From Bacteroidales bacterium (GTDB lineage: Bacteria > Bacteroidota > Bacteroidia > Bacteroidales > UBA932), in assembly GCA_024694675.1 (NCBI GenBank), contig JAILJO010000157.1:1-32529 (forward strand): a stretch of DNA of 32,529 nt, written 5' to 3'. Below the pieces are notes generated by a model, which worked only from the letters and a program-made list of their open reading frames with translations, ran no database searches and was not told where the DNA came from. Shown in pieces: positions 16,793-25,392 of this stretch (position 1 is the stretch's first letter; every line of letters begins with the position of its first letter). A program made the position numbers and the translations under genes.

Positions 16793-17397
16793 AGCTCCGA
16801 GGCCTCCTCTTCCTCTGCGTGGCGTTTCTTAACTATCTTGGACGATGCCTTGGATAGGTTTTCCTCGTCTTCCATGTAACGTTTGATCTTGCGGATTGCC
16901 TCCTGGTAGCCCGGAATCTGCACCTTTTCATACAGATTCACCTTCTGGGTAGTCTTGCGGCGGTTGTAGTCCAGGATCCTTGCCTTTTCCACGTATACCT
17001 CAGACTCTATGCCCAGACGGGAGAGCTCCTTAAGGATTGCTACGCCGTCTGCGTACCAGGCCGGCTTCACGAATGCGTTTAAAGGCTTTATCTCATACTT
17101 TATCTCGCCAAGGGCAGGGGTCTTGACGCCTGCGACCTTTTTGGTATAAAGCTCAACGTCGGTTATGGAGATGAGGCCGGGGTCGAACTCGTTCCACAGG
17201 GCGGCGAGGTAGTCGTATCTGTGGAGGGCGTCTTCCAGTTCCTGTACAAGGCGCTCGCTGTCCGTCTTGGCCTTGCGCACTTCAAGCCGGAGGGCGCTCT
17301 CCTTGTTCTGAAGGGTAGGGAGAGCCCTCTGCCGGACCTTGAGCTGCTTGCCCATCTCCGTCAGCGAGGTTTTGTTATATTGGAATTTGATGGCCAT
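16789..17397 (-). CDS. ntpD: V-type ATPase central stalk subunit D
   Basis: 202 residues, nearly all helical, with long coiled-coil ends (residues 10-75 and about 150-190) as in the rotor shaft of V-type ATPases. The start FQYNKTSLTEMGKQLKVRQRALPTLQNKESAL matches the family's conserved opening pattern (TK..L..L...L..A..G..LLK.K...L) only loosely, as is usual in this phylum. The operon place between B and I agrees. Its start overlaps the ntpB stop by one base. Confidence 0.88.
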
Positions 17398-18710
17398 TAT
17401 TTGACCCAGTATTTATCAATTAAAGCCTGTTTGATACCTGTTTCCGCGGGGGAGAAGTACTTGCCGAAGAGCTTCCAGGCGGTGTCAAGCATTTCCGTGA
17501 TGGAGATGTTGACGTCTATGGCCAGGAGTTCGCGGGCATAGTCCTTTGCGTATGCGAGGCAGCGGTGGTCATAGTCGCTGAGGTCGAAACCGTTCTCCAG
17601 CTTGGTTTTTGCGTTCTGGGCGTCTGCGTACAGGCGGACGGAGGCGTTCATGACCTGGGAGTGGTCCTCGCGGGTTTTCTTGTTCTGGACAAGCTGTTTC
17701 AGACGGGACAGGCTGCGGAACGGGTCGATGATGACCTTTCCGGTGTCAGTGTCTGCCTTAAGGTACAGCTGGCCTTCAGTGATATAACCGGTGTTATCCG
17801 GGATTGCATGGGTGATATCGCCATCGTTCAGCGTGGTAACGGCGATGATGGTGATGGATCCCTCTGTGGGCAGTTGCACTGCCTTTTCGTAAATCTTTGC
17901 AAGGTCACTGTACAGGGAGCCCGGCATGGAATCCTTGGACGGAATCTGGTCCATACGGTTGGAGACGATGGAAAGGGCGTCCGCGTACAGCGTCATGTCC
18001 GTCAGGAGCACCAGCACTTTCTCGTTCTTGTCCACGGCGAAGTATTCCGCGGCAGTAAGGGCCATATCAGGCACCAGGAGGCGCTCCACAGGGGGATTCT
18101 CCGTGGTGTTGATGAAGCATATGATCTTGTCCAGGGCACCGGCGGCTTCGAAACGGCCTTTGAAGTAGAGGTAATCGTCATTGGAGAGGCCCATGCCGCC
18201 CAGGATGATCTTGTCAACGTCCGCACGGATGGCAACATCCGCCATGACCTGGTTGTATGGCTGGTCCGGATCTGCGAAAAACGGAATCTTCTGGCCGGAG
18301 ACAAGGGTATTGTTAAGGTCGATGCCTGCGATACCCGTGGGAATGAGCTGCGAAGGCTGGCGCCTCTTGTACGGGTTCACGGAAGGACCGCCGATCTGGC
18401 GGGGTTCACCGTCGATTTCCGGGCCGCCGTCGATGGGGTGGCCATACGCGTCAAAGAAGCGGCCTGCGAGTTGCTCGCCAACTTTCAGAACGGGCGGTTC
18501 CCCAAGGAAAGTGACTTCTGCGTTGGTGGGAATGCCCTCAGTACCGGAGAATATCTGCAGGGTAATGAGGTCTCCCTTGATACGCACCACCTGTGCCAGT
18601 TTACCTCCTACGACTGCGAGTTCGTCGTTGGAAACGTCCTTTGCACGCAGTGAGACGGTGGCTTTGGTGATACCTTCCAGTTTGGTATATATTTTCTGAT
18701 ATGCTTTCAT
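17397..18710 (-). CDS. ntpB: V-type ATPase subunit B (non-catalytic nucleotide subunit)
   Basis: 437 residues. The beta-barrel start is residues 1-75, followed by the RecA-like domain with SQLIPTGIAGIDLNNTLVSGQKIPFFADPDQPYNQ (about 120-155). As in all B subunits the P-loop is degenerate. The segment DMTLYADALSIVSNRMDQIPSKDSMPGSLYSDL (about 238-270) is the conserved arginine-finger and switch area, and RLKQLVQNKKTREDH lies near 335-349. It forms the head with subunit A. It lies two bases after the end of ntpA. Confidence 0.96.
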   Translation of the reverse strand: MKAYQKIYTKLEGITKATVSLRAKDVSNDELAVVGGKLAQVVRIKGDLITLQIFSGTEGIPTNAEVTFLGEPPVLKVGEQLAGRFFDAYGHPIDGGPEIDGEPRQIGGPSVNPYKRRQPSQLIPTGIAGIDLNNTLVSGQKIPFFADPDQPYNQVMADVAIRADVDKIILGGMGLSNDDYLYFKGRFEAAGALDKIICFINTTENPPVERLLVPDMALTAAEYFAVDKNEKVLVLLTDMTLYADALSIVSNRMDQIPSKDSMPGSLYSDLAKIYEKAVQLPTEGSITIIAVTTLNDGDITHAIPDNTGYITEGQLYLKADTDTGKVIIDPFRSLSRLKQLVQNKKTREDHSQVMNASVRLYADAQNAKTKLENGFDLSDYDHRCLAYAKDYARELLAIDVNISITEMLDTAWKLFGKYFSPAETGIKQALIDKYWVK

Positions 18711-18712
18711 AA

Positions 18713-20455
18713 CTAGGCGGTCATCTTTTTAACGGTTTCGTTGTAGGCCCAGAACTGCTCGCTTTCGTAGGCGGAGTAGTTCATCTGGCGGAGTTCGTTG
18801 ATGAGGTTCTTGAAGAACTCGCGGCACTTTTCGAAGTCTTCGAAATCGAAGTCCTTCTCACAGATGCCAAGCACAAGGTCCAGCATAAACCTCTGGCGCT
18901 CCAGCGGGCAAAGGGCGTCTATGGCGTCAAATGCATCCTGCTGCAGGATAACGAAGTCTACCAGTTCAGATTTCCAGAAATTGACGTGGTAGCTCATGGG
19001 AACGCCATCGTCACCAAGGATGTTGATCTGCTCAGCGGCTTCCTTACCGCGGCGGATGATGTTCTTTGCCTGGAGCACCTTCTCTACCCAGCCTTTCTCT
19101 ACGGTTTCATCAAGGTACGAGACGATTTCCGGGTAATCCAGATACTTGGAATAGGACTCCAGCGGACCCACGGCGGGGTAGCGTTTCTGGTCTGCACGGC
19201 CCTGTTCAAGTGCGTAGAAGCAGCGGGCGGCCTTCTTGGTGGATTCCGTGACGGGTTCCTTAAGGTTACCGCCGGCAGGTGACACTGTGCCGATGAACGT
19301 TACCGCACCGCGCTCTCCGTTGTTCAGGATGACCATACCCGCACGGGCGTAGAAGTTGGATATGATGGCCGACAGGTCCACCGGGAAGGCGTCCGCACCC
19401 GGAAGCTCTTCCATACGGTTGGACATTTCACGAAGGGCTTGTGCCCAGCGGGACGTGGAGTCTGCCAGAAGCAGGCATTTGAGGCCCATTGCGCGGTAAT
19501 ACTCGCAGATTGTCATTGCGGTATACACGGACGCCTCACGGGCAGCAACCGGCATGTTTGACGTATTACATATAATAGTGGTACGCTCCATGAGGTGGCG
19601 GCCTGAATGAGGGTCTATGAGTTCCGGGAATTCCGTAAAGATTTCCACAACCTCGTTGGCGCGCTCACCGCAGGCGGCCATGACAATGACGTCTGCGTCT
19701 CCCTGCTTTGCAATAGCGTGCTGAAGCACGGTCTTGCCGCAGCCGAAAGGACCGGGAATAAAGCCCGTGCCGCCTTCTGCGATGGGGTTCAGGGTATCTA
19801 TGACGCGGACGCCGGTTTCCATGATGCGGTCCGGCCTGGGCTTTTCCTTATAGCACTTCACGGCAACCTTGACGGGCCATTTCTGGGTCATGGTGACGGG
19901 GACTTCCTCGCCTTCCGCATTGACAAGGACAGATATAACGGTGTCAATGTTGTACTGGCCGGCTTCCTTGATGCTCTTAACCGTGAAGTCACCCTTGTAG
20001 GAGAACGGCACCATAATCTTGTGGGGCAGCCAGCCTTCCTTGACTTCTCCAAGCCAGTCTCCGGCAATCACTTTGTCTCCGGGCTGGGCGAGGGGAGTGA
20101 AGTCCCATAGTTTTTCGTGATCCAGCGGATCTGTGTATTCACCTCTCTGGAGGAAGACGTCCTTCATGGTGGCCAGGTTGTTCTGGAGGCCGTCGTACAC
20201 GCTGGAAAGAAGACCAGGGCCAAGTGTGACCTCAAGCATCTTGCCTTCGAATTCCACAACGTCGCCTCCCTTGAGTCCGCGGGTGCTTTCAAACACCTGC
20301 ACGGAAGCGTTCTTTCCGTTGACCTTGATGACTTCCGCCATCATTTTCACTCCCTGAAGGTCTATGTAGCAGATTTCGTTTTCAGCCACAGGACCGTCTA
20401 CCTCTACTGTAACGAGGTTGGAAACGATGCCGGTTACTATTCCTTTGGTTTTCAT
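18713..20455 (-). CDS. ntpA: V-type ATPase subunit A (catalytic)
   Basis: 580 residues, about the usual length. The beta-barrel domain is 1-70; the non-homologous bulge domain that marks A subunits follows (about 110-200, with GEYTDPLDHEKLWDF and VMVPFSYKG-like text); the catalytic P-loop GPFGCGKTV is at 235-243. GERANEVVEIFTEFPEL (about 260-276) carries the catalytic glutamate, and LADSTSRWAQALREMSNRMEELPG the conserved switch region. The enzyme may run either as an ATP synthase or as an ion pump. One base separates it from the DUF2764 gene upstream. Confidence 0.97.
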   Translation of the reverse strand: MKTKGIVTGIVSNLVTVEVDGPVAENEICYIDLQGVKMMAEVIKVNGKNASVQVFESTRGLKGGDVVEFEGKMLEVTLGPGLLSSVYDGLQNNLATMKDVFLQRGEYTDPLDHEKLWDFTPLAQPGDKVIAGDWLGEVKEGWLPHKIMVPFSYKGDFTVKSIKEAGQYNIDTVISVLVNAEGEEVPVTMTQKWPVKVAVKCYKEKPRPDRIMETGVRVIDTLNPIAEGGTGFIPGPFGCGKTVLQHAIAKQGDADVIVMAACGERANEVVEIFTEFPELIDPHSGRHLMERTTIICNTSNMPVAAREASVYTAMTICEYYRAMGLKCLLLADSTSRWAQALREMSNRMEELPGADAFPVDLSAIISNFYARAGMVILNNGERGAVTFIGTVSPAGGNLKEPVTESTKKAARCFYALEQGRADQKRYPAVGPLESYSKYLDYPEIVSYLDETVEKGWVEKVLQAKNIIRRGKEAAEQINILGDDGVPMSYHVNFWKSELVDFVILQQDAFDAIDALCPLERQRFMLDLVLGICEKDFDFEDFEKCREFFKNLINELRQMNYSAYESEQFWAYNETVKKMTA

Positions 20456-20456
20456 A

Positions 20457-21107
20457 TTATTGTTCTTGATATTTTACACCTTTATATGTTCCTCTTACCT
20501 CCTGGACAAGCTTGCGGAAAAGCTCGCGGCCCTGTTCCTCGTCCAGGATGAGCCAGCGGTCCGCGATGTGAAGCTTGGTGACATAGGCGAGGACGGCTGT
20601 GATGTCGAAATAATGGAAGGTGGACAGGGTGTCTGCCTTCTTCCAGACGATGTCGTCCAGGCCCTTTTCACGGGCTATGAGGTCTGTGCCTTCCAGGACT
20701 GCTTCCACAGGGGCGGCTTCTTCGAACTCTCCGGGGCTGAAGAGGAGACCGTCGATGTCTGCCTTGGACTCGTTCTCTGCCGATGCTTCACCGGTCAGGA
20801 CGTCCGTTTCCGGGTCACGCTTGAGCTGGCGGTTCAGGTACCGCACCTTGGCGTTACGGAGATTGAGGTCGAAGCGGAAATACTCACGGATGTACTTGCA
20901 GGGGTGGGCGAGAGCTTCAGTATAGAAGTCCTGGTCCAGGCTTTCCGGCTGGAATCCCTTCAGGAGGAAATCCAGTACTGCAGAGTCCTTCTCTCCAAGG
21001 TTGTCCTTTATCTCCGCGATAACATCCGAGAAACCCTGTCCGCCTGCATACTTATAATCCGCGGTAAGCCAGGGAAGGCTGGAGATTATATACTCGAAAT
21101 TGCTCAT
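20457..21107 (-). CDS. DUF2764 family protein, putative V-type ATPase stalk component
   Basis: 216 residues, cytosolic and rich in acidic and aromatic residues. The opening FEYIISSLPWL and the central segment PCKYIREYFRFDLNLRNAKVRYLNRQLKRD (about 89-118) fit the DUF2764 family, found in V-type ATPase operons of Bacteroidetes, Chlamydiae and spirochetes between subunits E and A. In operons with the classical order the C subunit sits at this place. The LNLRNAK pattern resembles the 'D..N......R' pattern of C subunits, so it probably joins the rotor to the membrane ring as subunit C does; that is inference. The start touches the end of ntpE. Confidence 0.8.
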   Translation of the reverse strand: MSNFEYIISSLPWLTADYKYAGGQGFSDVIAEIKDNLGEKDSAVLDFLLKGFQPESLDQDFYTEALAHPCKYIREYFRFDLNLRNAKVRYLNRQLKRDPETDVLTGEASAENESKADIDGLLFSPGEFEEAAPVEAVLEGTDLIAREKGLDDIVWKKADTLSTFHYFDITAVLAYVTKLHIADRWLILDEEQGRELFRKLVQEVRGTYKGVKYQEQ

Positions 21108-21709
21108 TAACCAAATAGGAGTTGCTTGGTTGCGGGCCTCAGGTACTCACCGATGAGGGCGATGAAGGCATCGTCCGTGAGGGAGATGAAATAACTGCCG
21201 TCCTTGGGGCCGATTTTGAATCCGGCGCCTATCTTCCTGGAGAATGTGGCGTCAACGCCCTTTCCAACCAGTTTGGCGAGTTCTCCCTTGACGAAGGGTT
21301 CCAGGCCGGCCTTGAGGTTTTCCGGGAGGACAAGTGCAAGGTCTGCGCTTTCCTGTGAGGAGAACTTTGTGGCTACGGCGGAGATAATCTCCTTGATGAA
21401 CTTCTCTTCTGACATGGCGTCCTTGACGGGCTTTTCAACGGCTGTTGCCACTACCAGATTCTCTATGGCGGCGCGGGTTGTCTGGAGGGCTTCCAGGGAA
21501 GCCATCTTTACGTCTCCTTCCACCTTGATCCTGTGGCTGTCCGCGTCCTTGGCGGCTTTGTCAAGGATTGCCTGAGCATCTTCCTTTGCCTTTTTGACTA
21601 TGGCTTCCGCCTCTTTCTTTGCAGCCTCTACAATGGCCTGGCCTTCCTCTTTTCCCTTGGAGAGGCCTTCCTGATAGAGTTTCTGGGTAAGTTCCTGGAG
21701 TTTGTCCAT
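21107..21709 (-). CDS. ntpE: V-type ATPase peripheral stalk subunit E
   Basis: 200 residues from the ATG at 21709 (MDKLQELTQKLYQEG). A longer frame to 21772 would cover the promoter and begins with a sequence unlike the family, so it is rejected. Residues 1-85 form a long helix with heptads and many Ala/Lys (EAAKKEAEAIVKKAKEDAQ), as in stalk subunits E and F-type b; the C-terminal half (110-200) is the globular domain that binds the head, ending in YLRPATKQLLFG. It is the first gene of the operon E, DUF2764, A, B, D, I, K. No gene for a separate second stalk helix (G/H subunit) is nearby. Confidence 0.88.
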   Translation of the reverse strand: MDKLQELTQKLYQEGLSKGKEEGQAIVEAAKKEAEAIVKKAKEDAQAILDKAAKDADSHRIKVEGDVKMASLEALQTTRAAIENLVVATAVEKPVKDAMSEEKFIKEIISAVATKFSSQESADLALVLPENLKAGLEPFVKGELAKLVGKGVDATFSRKIGAGFKIGPKDGSYFISLTDDAFIALIGEYLRPATKQLLFG

Positions 21710-21741
21710 ATAGTTTGATTTTAGTTTTGCGGTTATTATGG

Positions 21742-21773
21742 CAAATATAATAAAAAAGCGCGCAAATTGCAAT
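21742..21773 (-). promoter_or_regulatory. Promoter of the V-type ATPase operon
   Basis: On the - strand ATTG (21773-21770), 20 bases, TATATTTG (21749-21742). Transcription should start near 21735, 26 bases before the ntpE ATG. Confidence 0.6.
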
Positions 21774-21893
21774 GAGTTTTTCTCTTATTGCATAAACTAA
21801 ACATTTTGCCCGTCAATTTTTAAAAATCTAAACTTAAAATAGGAAAATTGGATAAAAATTGTTAATATTGTAGTCACTTGATTTGATAACACT

Positions 21894-23489
21894 ATGGCCG
21901 ATAAAAACCTCTTACTTGGAGACGAGGCTCTTGCACTGGGAGCCCTTCATGCCGGCCTTTCCGGCGTCTATGCCTATCCCGGCACTCCTTCCACCGAGAT
22001 TACGGAGTATATCCAGCTGCACCCCCTTACAAAGGAAAGAAACGTCCACTGCCACTGGACAACCAATGAGAAAACCGCCATGGAAGGCGCCCTTGGCATG
22101 TCCTATGCCGGAAAGCGCGCCCTGGTGTGCTTCAAGCACGTAGGCCTTAACGTCTGTGCAGACCCGTTCATGGGCTCTGCCATGACCGGTGCCAACGGCG
22201 GTCTTGTCATTGCTTCATGTGACGACCCTTCAATGCACAGCTCCCAGAACGAGCAGGATTCCCGCTTCTATGGCGCTTTCGCCATGATGCCTGTCTTCGA
22301 GCCCTCGAACCAGCAGGAAGCATATGAGATGGCCCGCGCCGCTTTCGACTACTCTGAAAGGCGCGGTATCCCGGTCCTGATGCGTCTCACAACCCGCATG
22401 TCACACTCCCGCGCCGTTGTGGAGAGCAAGGGTGAGATCCGTGAGCAGAACAGCCTCAAATACCCTGCAAACCCTCGCCAGTGGGTTACGCTTCCTGTAA
22501 ATGCACGCGTCCGTAACCGCCAGCTTATCAGGGATTATGCTACATTCGAAGAAGATGCCGTGAAGTCTCCTTTCAACTGGCTCAAGAAAGGAAAGGACAA
22601 CAGCCTTGGAATCATTGCCTGCGGCATTGCATATAATTATTTAATGGAGAACTTCCCGGACGGTTGCCCTTATCCCGTCCTCAAGGTTTCCCAGTATCCT
22701 TTCCCCAGGGAGCTCGCCCTGGAGCTTGGCTCCATGGTCAAGACCATCCTGGTGCTTGAAGAGGGCCAGCCCCTTGTTGAAGAGCGTCTCAGGGGTGTTT
22801 TCGAAACCGGTTACACCATTAAGGGACGCATTGACAACATGGTCCCGCGCGATGGAGAGCTCACTCCGGACGCTGTCCGCGAGGCCCTTGGCCTTCCCAA
22901 ACTCCCTGAGTTCAACCCTTCGGAGGTTGTTGCCCCGCGTCCGCCGGCACTCTGCCAGGGCTGCGGCCACAGGGATTTCTTCACCGCTCTCAACAATGTC
23001 CTTAAGGACTATGATGGCGCACGCGTATTCGGCGATATCGGCTGCTACACGCTTGGCTGGATGCCTCCGTTCCATTCCCTGCACACATGCGTGGAGATGG
23101 GTGCATCGGTCACCATGGCCAACGGCGCCGCATTCAGCGGCACCTGGCCCGCCGTTGCAGTTATCGGCGATTCTACATTTACCCACAGCGGCATGACAGG
23201 CCTCCTGGACTGCATCAACGAGAACGCGGACGTCCTGGTCTGCATCTCTGACAACCTCACCACCGGCATGACCGGCGGCCAGGATTCCGCAGGCACAGGC
23301 AAGCTTGAGGCCATCTGCGCCGGCCTTGGCGTAGATCCCGCACACATCCGCGTCATTATCCCTCTTCCCAAGAACTATCCTGATATGGAAAAGGTTATCC
23401 GCGAAGAAATCGAATACCACGGCGTCTCCGTCATCATAAGCCGCCGCGAGTGCATCCAGACTCTGAAACGTCATGCAGCTAAAAAGTAA
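21894..23489 (+). CDS. iorA: Indolepyruvate ferredoxin oxidoreductase alpha subunit, short form
   Basis: 531 residues. The pyrimidine-binding domain comes first (YAYPGTPSTEITEYIQ about 23-38, then WTTNEKTAMEGALGMSYAG), followed by a linking domain. The thiamin pyrophosphate domain has CQGCGHRDFF (about 352-361), FGDIGCYTLGW, and GDSTFTHSG with D and N about 25 residues apart (GDS at about 424; ISDN). The classical alpha subunit has another 70-100 residues with a two-cluster ferredoxin domain; here the protein stops at ECIQTLKRHAAKK with no CxxCxxC set. It turns aryl pyruvates plus CoA into aryl-acetyl-CoA, CO2 and reduced ferredoxin. The gene leads a run of four. Confidence 0.92.
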   Translation: MADKNLLLGDEALALGALHAGLSGVYAYPGTPSTEITEYIQLHPLTKERNVHCHWTTNEKTAMEGALGMSYAGKRALVCFKHVGLNVCADPFMGSAMTGANGGLVIASCDDPSMHSSQNEQDSRFYGAFAMMPVFEPSNQQEAYEMARAAFDYSERRGIPVLMRLTTRMSHSRAVVESKGEIREQNSLKYPANPRQWVTLPVNARVRNRQLIRDYATFEEDAVKSPFNWLKKGKDNSLGIIACGIAYNYLMENFPDGCPYPVLKVSQYPFPRELALELGSMVKTILVLEEGQPLVEERLRGVFETGYTIKGRIDNMVPRDGELTPDAVREALGLPKLPEFNPSEVVAPRPPALCQGCGHRDFFTALNNVLKDYDGARVFGDIGCYTLGWMPPFHSLHTCVEMGASVTMANGAAFSGTWPAVAVIGDSTFTHSGMTGLLDCINENADVLVCISDNLTTGMTGGQDSAGTGKLEAICAGLGVDPAHIRVIIPLPKNYPDMEKVIREEIEYHGVSVIISRRECIQTLKRHAAKK

Positions 23490-23493
23490 AGTC

Positions 23494-24078
23494 ATGAAAC
23501 AGGATATTATTTTGGCAGGTGTGGGAGGACAGGGTATCCTCTCAATCGCAACAGTAATTGGTTCTGCGGCTCTCCAGCAGGGGCTTTACCTCAAACAGGC
23601 GGAGGTCCACGGCATGAGCCAGAGAGGCGGTGACGTCCAGTCCAACCTCAGGCTTTCATCGGACCCCATCCACAGCGACCTTATTCCAAAGGGCGGGGCG
23701 GACCTCATCGTCTCCCTGGAACCCATGGAGGCCCTGCGTTATCTTCCGTACCTCTCAAAGGACGGCTGGATTATAACCAACACGGCTCCTTTCGTGAACA
23801 TCCCCAACTATCCGGAAATGGATAAGGTGATGGCAGAACTTGGCAAGATGCCGCGCGTGGTCGCTCTTGACGTGGATGCCATTGCAAAGGACCTGGGCAG
23901 CCCCAGAGGCGCAAACATGGTGCTCCTTGGCGCAATGTCCGCCGTGCTTCATATCCTTGAGCCGGAAAAGCTCCGCGAAGGCATCCGCCGCATCTTCGGC
24001 CGCAAGGGAGAAGCTGTGGTAGAAAGCAACATCAAGGCGTTTGACGCCGGTCTGGAATTCTCCCAAAAGAACAAGTAA
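23494..24078 (+). CDS. iorB: Indolepyruvate ferredoxin oxidoreductase beta subunit
   Basis: 194 residues from the ATG at 23494, four bases after the iorA stop; a start at 23473 would overlap iorA and is less likely. The gamma-type domain of 2-oxoacid oxidoreductases is clear: ILAGVGGQGILSIATVIG (5-22), HGMSQRGGDVQSNLRL (about 43-58), then LEPMEALRYLPYL and the GSPRGANMVLLGA segment (about 126-138). It forms the CoA-side half of the enzyme with the alpha subunit. Confidence 0.94.
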   Translation: MKQDIILAGVGGQGILSIATVIGSAALQQGLYLKQAEVHGMSQRGGDVQSNLRLSSDPIHSDLIPKGGADLIVSLEPMEALRYLPYLSKDGWIITNTAPFVNIPNYPEMDKVMAELGKMPRVVALDVDAIAKDLGSPRGANMVLLGAMSAVLHILEPEKLREGIRRIFGRKGEAVVESNIKAFDAGLEFSQKNK

Positions 24079-24081
24079 GCA

Positions 24082-25392
24082 ATGAGAAAACCTCTTTCCA
24101 AACAGATTCTGGACGATGTCCTCCGGGATCTTGGCATTGACGATATTTCCCGTACCACCATCCGCCAGTGCGCCATGATAGGCGGCGCCCTGGAGCAGGA
24201 GGCTGGGGAGCAGTTCTCCCATCTGGAATTCGGCGTTCCCGGTATTCCGGCCTGCCCCATCGGCATAGAAGCCCAGAAGAAGGCCCTTGATGAGGGCAAG
24301 TGCTCCATCTATCCGTCGGTGCAGGGTCTTCCGGAACTGAAAAAGAACGGTTCCCGCTTTGTTAAGGCCTTCATCGACGTGGACATCGACCCTAAAGGAA
24401 TTGTGCCCACCGTGGGCTCCATGCAGGGCAGTCTCACCAGCATCCTGGAGTGCTCCCAGCTGCAGCCCGGGAAAGACACCATCCTGTACATCTGCCCCGG
24501 TTTCTCCGCCCACGGCCGCCAGCCGGACATCCTTGGAATTAAGAATATCTTCTTCGATATCTATGAATACAGGGCGGAAAAGCTCCGCGACAAGCTCGAA
24601 TCTTATTTCAAGGAGGGAAATATCGCCGCCATACTGTACTCCAACCCCAACAACCCGGCCTGGATATGCCTGACGGAAGAGGAGCTCCAGATAATCGGTG
24701 AGCTTGCCACCAAATACGATGTCATAGTCCTTGAAGACATGGCATACCTCTGCATGGACTTCAGAAAGGACATGTCCGTTCCTTATGAGCCGCCTTTCCA
24801 GAGCACCGTGGCAAAGTATACTGACAATTACATCATGCTCCTTTCCGCTTCCAAGATATTCAGTTATGCCGGAGAGCGCATAGCGATGGTGTGCATATCG
24901 GACAAACTGTTCAACAGGGAATATCCTGAACTCAAGAGGAAGTGGGGAATTGCCAGGTTTGGAGATAACTTCATCCTTAACTACCTGTATACCAATACAT
25001 CCGGAGCTTCGCACTCTGCACAGTATGCCTTTTCCGCCATGATGGAGGCCTCTGTTGAAGGCCGGTATAACTTTGTGCGGGAGCTAAGGAATTACGGTTT
25101 GCGCGCGCATCGTTCCAAGGAGATATTCGAGCGTTACGGATTCCACCTTGTTTATGACAAGGACATGGAGCAGACCATATCGGACGGCTTCTTCTATACT
25201 GTGGAATACAAGGACATGAGTAACGGCGACCTTCTTGCCGCCCTCATGCGCTGCGGCATTACCGCAATTCCGCTGAATACCACCGGAAGCGGCCAGTGCG
25301 GTATACGCGTGTGCGTTTCCCGTCTCCTCTCGGATCAGGACTTCGAACTCCTGGAGCAGCACCTTAAACTCTTCGTAAAACTTGTAGGCTAA
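24082..25392 (+). CDS. PLP-dependent aminotransferase, class I/II, probably for aromatic amino acids
   Basis: 436 residues, fold type I. Motifs: NPNNPAW (188-194), EDMAY with D219 and Y222, the cofactor lysine K258 in LLSASKIFSYAGERIAMV, and the substrate-carboxylate arginine in CGIRVCVSRL near residue 411. The protein is soluble. It starts three bases after the iorB stop, and its own stop overlaps the next start by one base (TAATG). Next to indolepyruvate oxidoreductase it most likely makes phenyl-, hydroxyphenyl- or indolepyruvate from the amino acids. The exact substrate cannot be read from the sequence. Confidence 0.88.
   Translation: MRKPLSKQILDDVLRDLGIDDISRTTIRQCAMIGGALEQEAGEQFSHLEFGVPGIPACPIGIEAQKKALDEGKCSIYPSVQGLPELKKNGSRFVKAFIDVDIDPKGIVPTVGSMQGSLTSILECSQLQPGKDTILYICPGFSAHGRQPDILGIKNIFFDIYEYRAEKLRDKLESYFKEGNIAAILYSNPNNPAWICLTEEELQIIGELATKYDVIVLEDMAYLCMDFRKDMSVPYEPPFQSTVAKYTDNYIMLLSASKIFSYAGERIAMVCISDKLFNREYPELKRKWGIARFGDNFILNYLYTNTSGASHSAQYAFSAMMEASVEGRYNFVRELRNYGLRAHRSKEIFERYGFHLVYDKDMEQTISDGFFYTVEYKDMSNGDLLAALMRCGITAIPLNTTGSGQCGIRVCVSRLLSDQDFELLEQHLKLFVKLVG

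Noticed and set aside
21710..21772. Upstream Met for ntpE giving 221 residues
   Set aside because: The added sequence covers the -7 promoter box and is hydrophobic, unlike stalk subunits.
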